Positions 32,941-37,786 of a stretch of 37,786 nt of DNA are shown in pieces (within the stretch, counting starts at the first letter, position 1; every line of letters begins with the position of its first letter). The DNA comes from Bacteroidales bacterium. Its GTDB lineage: Bacteria; Bacteroidota; Bacteroidia; Bacteroidales; WCHB1-69. Both the position numbers and the translations under genes were made by a program. Under the pieces are notes generated by a model. The model saw only the letters and a list, made by a program, of their open reading frames with translations, was not told where the DNA came from and ran no database searches. The stretch covers positions 1-37,786 of the forward strand of contig JAGCFD010000043.1 of the NCBI GenBank assembly GCA_017650305.1, in the 5' to 3' direction.

Positions 32941-33872
32941 ATATCGTAGAAGTCCAGGAGGTCACCAAACGATACTCCAAGCACACGGCGCTTGACAATG
33001 TCTCGCTCTCTGTCCGACAAGGAGCGGTATTTGGACTGTTAGGCCCTAACGGTGCGGGCAAGACAACCCTCATCCGCATCCTCAACCGCATCACCTTCCC
33101 CGACCAAGGGCGTATCCTTTTCCAAGGGCATCCCCTTCAGGCAGAAGACGTGTCCCAAATCGGATACCTGCCTGAAGAACGCGGTCTCTACAAAAAGATG
33201 AAGGCGGGCGAACAGGCTCTCTACCTGGCACAGCTCAAAGGCATGTCGGCCTCTGATGCCAAGAAACAGCTGAAACTAAAATTCGAACAATACCAGATCT
33301 CTGACTGGTGGAACCGTCCTACCGAGGAACTTTCCAAAGGCATGCAGCAGAAGCTACAGTTCATCATCACCATTCTGCACAAGCCCTCTTTTCTCATCCT
33401 GGACGAGCCCTTCAGCGGTTTCGACCCCATCAACACCAACCTTTTGAAAGACGAGATCATGCAACTCTCCAGAGAGGGTGCCACCATCATCCTCTCCACC
33501 CACAACATGACCTCCGTGGAGGAGATCTGCGACGAAATTGCCCTGATCAACAAATCGCAAAAGATCCTGGAAGGCAACATCTACGATATTAAACAACAAT
33601 TCAAGAACAACACCTTCTTAGTGGAAGTCGCCAACGACAACCTGCCCGACGACCAAATGTTCGGAGATGTATTCCAGCTGGTCTCACAAAAGGGAAATGA
33701 GCATACCACCTCTTACGCCATCCGCATCGCTGACGGTCACGAGGCCAATGAGCTCATCCAGCTGTTGGCTCAGCAAAGCCACATCGTCTCTTTCGCCGAG
33801 AAGCTGCCCTCCATGAACGAAATCTTTATCCAACAAGTCGAAACCTTCAACAACCAGCACCATGCAGAATAA
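32937..33872 (+). CDS. ABC transporter ATP-binding protein (NatA-type)
   Basis: This 311-residue cytoplasmic ATPase belongs to an export-type transporter. Walker A is GPNGAGKT (36-43), the Q-loop region is IGYLPEERGLYKKM, the signature is LSKGM (132-136), Walker B is FLILDEP (152-158) with the catalytic Glu157, and the switch His is H189 in STHNM. The C-terminal ~80 residues are an extra domain common in NatA/DUF4162-type ATPases. It overlaps the DUF4290 gene by 4 bases and the permease gene by 11 bases, so the two transporter subunits are coupled. The cargo is unknown. Confidence 0.93.
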   Translation: MNIVEVQEVTKRYSKHTALDNVSLSVRQGAVFGLLGPNGAGKTTLIRILNRITFPDQGRILFQGHPLQAEDVSQIGYLPEERGLYKKMKAGEQALYLAQLKGMSASDAKKQLKLKFEQYQISDWWNRPTEELSKGMQQKLQFIITILHKPSFLILDEPFSGFDPINTNLLKDEIMQLSREGATIILSTHNMTSVEEICDEIALINKSQKILEGNIYDIKQQFKNNTFLVEVANDNLPDDQMFGDVFQLVSQKGNEHTTSYAIRIADGHEANELIQLLAQQSHIVSFAEKLPSMNEIFIQQVETFNNQHHAE

Positions 33873-35199
33873 GACATTCCTCATTATCAGTCGCGAATAC
33901 ACCACCCGCGTCAAGAAGAAATCCTTCATCATCATGACCATTCTGCTGCCAGTGCTGATGGCCGCCCTCATCTTCGTCCCGGTACTCGTCATGCTGCACT
34001 CGGAGCGTAGCCAACACACCCGCGTGCTGGTCGTGGATGACACCGAAATCTTCCTCAACACCTTCGAAGAGACTGAGAACACCACCTACCAATACCGTTC
34101 CGGCAACATTGATCAGATCACAAAAGAGACTCTCGACAACGATGAGTTCGACTGCGTCTTTCACATTTTAGACAACGGTGAGAGCCTGCGGAGCAACCTA
34201 TACTACAAAAAGTCCATCCCCAGTACCCTGCAGTCCTCTTTGGAGAGCCAGATGAACGAGACCTTCTTCGACAGGATACTCCAAGACTCCCTGCACATAG
34301 AGCTGGCGGAATTCCAGAAGTTGCAGGATCTGACCAAAGTCAACATCACCGCCATCCAAATCGACAAAGATGGAAATCAGCGGGAGAACGATGCTGACAT
34401 GAACATGGTCATCGGCATGATGTGCGGCTTCTTCATCTACTTCATCATCATCATTTTCGCCAGCCAGGTGCTGCGCGGCGTGTTGGAAGAGAAGAGCAAC
34501 CGCATTGTTGAGGTGCTGATCTCGTCCGTCAAGCCCATGCAGCTGCTTACCGGCAAGATTGTGGGCATTGCCTTAGTCGGCATCACCCAATTCCTCATCT
34601 GGGTAGTGCTCACCACGGGCATTCTCTTTGGCGTCCAGCTGGCAGCACCGAATCTTTTCAGCAGTGAAACCAGCACCGAAGCGGCCACCGAGATGGCAAC
34701 AGGTATGGCAAACAGTCCTGACATGGCCGCTCTCGCGGATGGCAACATCTTCCAAGTCATCAACAACTACTTCCCTGTGTCATTCGCAGAGTTGATCTTG
34801 AGCTTCTTCTTCTACTTCGTCATCGGCTATCTCATCTACGCCACCCTATATGCAGCCACGGGTTCTGTTGTGGACAACGAAAGCGACTCGCAGCAATACA
34901 CCATGCCCGTCACATTACCATTGATATTGTCGATCATTTTCGTACCGACCATCTCCACCAATCCGAATGGGCAACTGGCATTATGGCTTTCCATGATCCC
35001 ACTCACCTCCCCCATCTCGATGATGGTGCGGTTACCGTCGGGCGTGCCCTTGTGGCAACTGCTCACCTCCATGGCCATCTGCCTGCTCTTCCTCTTCTTC
35101 TGCATCTGGTTCGCCGCCAAGGTCTACCGTGTCGGCATCCTGATGTACGGCAAGAAGAACGGCTGGAAGGAGATCTTCCGGTGGTTGAGGGAAGCGTAG
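33862..35199 (+). CDS. ABC-2 type permease (NatB-like)
   Basis: This is a 445-residue inner-membrane protein. One membrane segment at ~22-45 (IIMTILLPVLMAALIFVPVL) is followed by a large extracytoplasmic domain (~46-190) and then about five membrane segments from ~190 to the C terminus, including MMCGFFIYFIIIIFASQVLRGVLEEKSNRIVEVLISS, a sequence typical of NatB/ABC2_membrane_3 permeases. The cytoplasmic KSNRIVEVL segment contacts the ATPase in the family. With the preceding ATPase it forms an exporter; NatAB homologues export sodium in Bacillus, but the substrate here cannot be inferred. Confidence 0.92.
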   Translation: MQNKTFLIISREYTTRVKKKSFIIMTILLPVLMAALIFVPVLVMLHSERSQHTRVLVVDDTEIFLNTFEETENTTYQYRSGNIDQITKETLDNDEFDCVFHILDNGESLRSNLYYKKSIPSTLQSSLESQMNETFFDRILQDSLHIELAEFQKLQDLTKVNITAIQIDKDGNQRENDADMNMVIGMMCGFFIYFIIIIFASQVLRGVLEEKSNRIVEVLISSVKPMQLLTGKIVGIALVGITQFLIWVVLTTGILFGVQLAAPNLFSSETSTEAATEMATGMANSPDMAALADGNIFQVINNYFPVSFAELILSFFFYFVIGYLIYATLYAATGSVVDNESDSQQYTMPVTLPLILSIIFVPTISTNPNGQLALWLSMIPLTSPISMMVRLPSGVPLWQLLTSMAICLLFLFFCIWFAAKVYRVGILMYGKKNGWKEIFRWLREA

Positions 35200-35240
35200 C
35201 AATGTGAACGGAACCTCAATCACAACAAGCGACTAAGATC

Positions 35241-35804
35241 ATGAGCTACCTTATCAGACCGGCCAGACCGGAGGATGCTGTCTTTATCGGAAGATGTGTA
35301 TGCGAAGGCATCGGATTTGAGATTTTCGAGAAAGAGACGGACCAGAACAAGGAAATAGCAGAGAGGATCGCACCCTTGGCCGCGCGGGAAGGCACGCTCT
35401 ACAGTTATCGTAACACCTTGATAGCCGAAGTGAATGGCGAAGTGGCCGGGGCCGTCATCTCCTACCCGGGCGAATATTACCACGAGTGGCGCAAGGAGAC
35501 CTTTCGCGACCATCCTTACTTCAAGGATTTGGACTTGGACGTCATGCCTGACGAGGCGGGTCCGGGAGAGTACTATATTGACACCTTGGCCGTGCTACCC
35601 CAATTCCGCCGGCAGGGCATCGGCAGCGGACTGATTAAGGAGCGTATCGCACAGGTACAGCAGGATCACCCCGACTTGCGCATCACCCTGCTCGTCGACC
35701 CCGAGAACCTCAACGGCCAACGCATCTACTCCCGCCTCGGCTTTCAGTTTGTCAACCGCAACGTCATGGCTTTCAACCATCTGTATTGGAAAATGGCCTT
35801 GTAG
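35241..35804 (+). CDS. GNAT family N-acetyltransferase
   Basis: This is a 187-residue cytosolic acetyl-CoA-dependent acyltransferase. The N terminus has the usual IRPARPEDAVFIGRCV pattern. The central beta4/motif A carries the acetyl-CoA pyrophosphate loop RRQGIGSGL (about residues 124-132) after YYIDTLAVLP. The C-terminal YSRLGFQFVNR is typical. The substrate is unknown. It begins 41 bases after the permease gene without a visible promoter. The stop codon lies inside a perfect 28-bp palindrome (35801-35828). Confidence 0.9.
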   Translation: MSYLIRPARPEDAVFIGRCVCEGIGFEIFEKETDQNKEIAERIAPLAAREGTLYSYRNTLIAEVNGEVAGAVISYPGEYYHEWRKETFRDHPYFKDLDLDVMPDEAGPGEYYIDTLAVLPQFRRQGIGSGLIKERIAQVQQDHPDLRITLLVDPENLNGQRIYSRLGFQFVNRNVMAFNHLYWKMAL

Positions 35805-35828
35805 AGACGTTCCATGGAACGTCTCTAC
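35801..35828. repeat. Perfect 28-bp palindrome overlapping a stop codon
   Basis: GTAGAGACGTTCCA is followed immediately by its exact reverse complement. The TAG stop of the GNAT gene is bases 2-4 of the left arm. It resembles short palindromic repeats dispersed in many Bacteroidota genomes; in this window it occurs once. There is no T-run, so it is not a standard terminator. Confidence 0.9.
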
Positions 35829-35895
35829 CAACGGACGAACAACCTACAATTCACCATTTTGCATCTTGATATTTGGGTCATATTAATAAAAAAGA

Positions 35896-35903
35896 TATTT
35901 TTG
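35896..35903 (+). promoter_or_regulatory. -7 promoter motif for the beta-helix-type secreted gene
   Basis: TATTTTTG is followed by GCAG and precedes the ATG at 36075 by 171 bases, giving a long AT-rich untranslated leader. Apart from the palindrome at its left end, I see nothing else in 35805-36074. Confidence 0.55.
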
Positions 35904-36074
35904 CAGATAAAATCAAAAAGATGATAAACAAAGCAAAAAAACTCCCTCATCCAAGAACTGAATGAAACCAAATACACAATATATGGATAAATCATCATTG
36001 TCCGTATCAGAGCATCCATAACCAACAATAATTTATCTTTCAAAAACATTTTTAACCAAAAAAAAGAAGTGAAA

Positions 36075-37786
36075 ATGAGAAAGAATGCTTTCAAATGTGT
36101 CATTGTTTTCACAACCGTCATGATGTTTTTCGGTTTAGTGACGGCGCAGACCACCTATTTCGTTTCCAACCAAGGTAACGACAACAACAACGGCCTTTCG
36201 TGGGCCACGGCCAAGGCCACCATCAACGGGGCGATGGCGCTGATTACCTCAACCAACGACGATTCGGTGTTCGTGGCAGTAGGCACCTATCCGGCCTGCA
36301 CCGTCAAGAGCGGCACGCATGTGTATGGCGGGTTCGCGGGCACGGAAACGCACTTGTACGAACGGCAACCTCTCACATACGGCATCGCCGCCGACAGCTC
36401 CTGCTCCCGAATCGATGCGCAGCAGAACAGCAACTACGCCGTCCTAATTGACGGCTATTATTACTACAATAGCAGTTATCATTGCGGAAGAAACACCCTC
36501 GACGGCTTTTATGTGACGGGGGGCTCCTCGTATGGCGTTTACGATCTGGCCAATAACACACACACCATCTCCAACTGCACTATGACAGGGAATGCCAGCG
36601 GTCTGTATCTGACATTGGCATATAGCAACACATACTACAGTTCAACATTCCAGGTTTCTGATTGTAAAATCATTGGAAATACCACATACGGCGGCGTGCA
36701 GATGTACAACGGCAACCAGACATACGGAGCCACATTTGAGTTTAATAACTGTGTAATTGCAGAAAACACTGGTAACCAGTTCGGTGGCATGAGGTTCAAC
36801 ACGTATGCTTATTCTACAACCAATAATATTATTGTAAACAATTGTGACATTGTGAAGAATGTCGCTTCCGGACTGACTGCCAAGGCCGGCGGCATCCTCA
36901 CACAGAGCAACGACTTCGACTACGTCAATACGAAATGCGAGTGGAGGATCCTTAATTCGCGCATCATTGACAATACCGTCTATACCACGGCCACCACTGC
37001 CAGCGCGGACAACAGTTGGCCATATATTGCCGGCGGTGTCAGCGCATATACGCACACCACACATATTTTGGGTTGTGTGATTGCCAACAACAGCGCCATC
37101 TCCACCGAGGGCATCGATGTAACCGGCGGTGTGGCATCGTACGCCAATGGAACAAACACCTCCTCCAACAACACCGGTGATCCAGTAGGACGGTTATATA
37201 TGACCAACTGCGTGGTGACGAACAACCTTGCACAGACCACCCATTCCAACGGCACTGGGGGCATCCGCACCACCAAGGCCGCCACGGTTAAGAACACAGT
37301 GGCCTGGAACAACAAGCGCGGCAGCACAGTCTCCAACACCAGATGGTCCACCAATTTCTCAGTTCCCTACACCTATTGTGCCAGCGAAACATCCCCGACC
37401 AGCGACTTTGCCACCGACAGCACCAATATCGTGCTGGATTCACTGACGCAACCCCTGTTTGTCGCACCGTCCTCTATGGTAGGCGCCACCACCATTGCTA
37501 CGGACCTGTCGAATCTCGCCGCCAACTGGCACGTGCAGCCCATATCTCCTTTGGTGGATGCCGGCGACCCGAATACAGCATTCATCACCTACCTGCCCGC
37601 CACCGACATGGACGGCAACCCGAGAATATACAACAACATTGCCGACATCGGGGCATACGAATGCACGCAAACAACCATGAACCAAGCTATCATCTGGAAT
37701 CAGACGCTGTCTGCAACTTTGGGGGATGCACCCGTTTTACTGACGGCCACGGCCACCTCGGGATTGCCCGTGAGCTATAGCAGCAG
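36075..37786 (+). CDS. Secreted right-handed beta-helix/choice-of-anchor Q-type protein, 3'-truncated
   Basis: The frame is open from the ATG at 36075 to the window end (570 codons plus two bases), with no stop, so the gene continues outside. Residues 1-25 are a signal peptide (MRKNAFKCVIVFTTVMMFFG, ending VTAQ). Next comes TTYFVSNQGNDNNNGLSW, typical of the start of parallel beta-helix proteins of Bacteroidota, then many short repeats with Asn-Cys and Gly-Gly turns. Near residue 500 lies SPLVDAGDPNTA followed by MDGNPRIYNNIADIGAYE, the conserved ending of choice-of-anchor Q/beta-helix modules. A new beta domain (SATLGDAPVLLTATATSGLP) begins after it. A T9SS sorting domain beyond the window end is likely but unseen. 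Confidence 0.85.
   Translation, partial: MRKNAFKCVIVFTTVMMFFGLVTAQTTYFVSNQGNDNNNGLSWATAKATINGAMALITSTNDDSVFVAVGTYPACTVKSGTHVYGGFAGTETHLYERQPLTYGIAADSSCSRIDAQQNSNYAVLIDGYYYYNSSYHCGRNTLDGFYVTGGSSYGVYDLANNTHTISNCTMTGNASGLYLTLAYSNTYYSSTFQVSDCKIIGNTTYGGVQMYNGNQTYGATFEFNNCVIAENTGNQFGGMRFNTYAYSTTNNIIVNNCDIVKNVASGLTAKAGGILTQSNDFDYVNTKCEWRILNSRIIDNTVYTTATTASADNSWPYIAGGVSAYTHTTHILGCVIANNSAISTEGIDVTGGVASYANGTNTSSNNTGDPVGRLYMTNCVVTNNLAQTTHSNGTGGIRTTKAATVKNTVAWNNKRGSTVSNTRWSTNFSVPYTYCASETSPTSDFATDSTNIVLDSLTQPLFVAPSSMVGATTIATDLSNLAANWHVQPISPLVDAGDPNTAFITYLPATDMDGNPRIYNNIADIGAYECTQTTMNQAIIWNQTLSATLGDAPVLLTATATSGLPVSYSS

Noticed and set aside
35825-36154. Minus-strand frame of 109 codons, hydrophobic
   Set aside because: It covers the AT-rich leader and overlaps the signal peptide of the clear secreted gene at 36075; no family resemblance or promoter.

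Overview
This window looks like chromosomal DNA from a member of the Bacteroidota, most likely an uncultured Bacteroidales-type organism. Four observations support this. At least twelve genes or operons are preceded by the Bacteroidota -7 promoter motif TAnnTTTG, usually as TATCTTTG. Shine-Dalgarno sequences are weak or absent. Three complete secreted proteins end in a type IX secretion (T9SS) C-terminal sorting domain and the T9SS protein PorT is encoded. The translation genes run in the order secY-map-infA-rpmJ-rpsM-rpsK-rpsD-rpoA-rplQ typical of the phylum.

Layout. Positions 1-2724 hold a thioredoxin-fold T9SS cargo gene lying between two ~230-bp direct repeats with RNA-like inverted repeats. 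The second copy abuts the terminator of a minus-strand tRNA-Val(CAC) gene of unusual shape. Positions 2725-7490 form a tight plus-strand operon: small lipoprotein, M23/LysM endopeptidase, FG-GAP T9SS cargo, DUF2156-GNAT fusion. Positions 7545-10878 carry a heptose-7-phosphate kinase (rfaE1), porT and glycyl-tRNA synthetase. Positions 11037-13932 carry a GWxTD protein, a porin-like barrel and a YbjQ-family protein. A bidirectional terminator separates these from the minus-strand set pepO-like M13 peptidase, carbamate kinase, ornithine carbamoyltransferase (18130-14005). A divergent CotH-domain T9SS cargo gene follows at 18344-20395.

Positions 20493-26820 are the distal half of the spc operon plus the alpha operon on the minus strand (rpmD, rplO, secY, map, infA, rpmJ, rpsM, rpsK, rpsD, rpoA, rplQ). 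It has its own promoter and a leader containing a strong terminator-like hairpin; rpsE and the genes normally upstream are not adjacent. Next on the minus strand (30695-27165) comes a three-gene envelope operon: lipoprotein, phosphatidylserine decarboxylase, and a GT2 glycosyltransferase fused to a phosphoglycosyltransferase-like tail without its catalytic part. On the plus strand follow ornithine aminotransferase, a DUF4290 protein overlapping a NatA/NatB-type ABC exporter, a GNAT acetyltransferase ending inside a perfect 28-bp palindrome, and a secreted beta-helix-type protein truncated by the window end.

Themes: T9SS secretion (PorT plus cargo), envelope building (heptose kinase, PSD, glycosyltransferase, M23), and citrulline/ornithine catabolism (arcB, arcC, rocD) beside a peptidase. 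I found no CRISPR array, phage, transposase, rRNA or recognisable defence system. The least explained signals are the duplicated structured repeat around the first gene, the attenuator-like leader of the rpmD operon, and the odd tRNA-Val.
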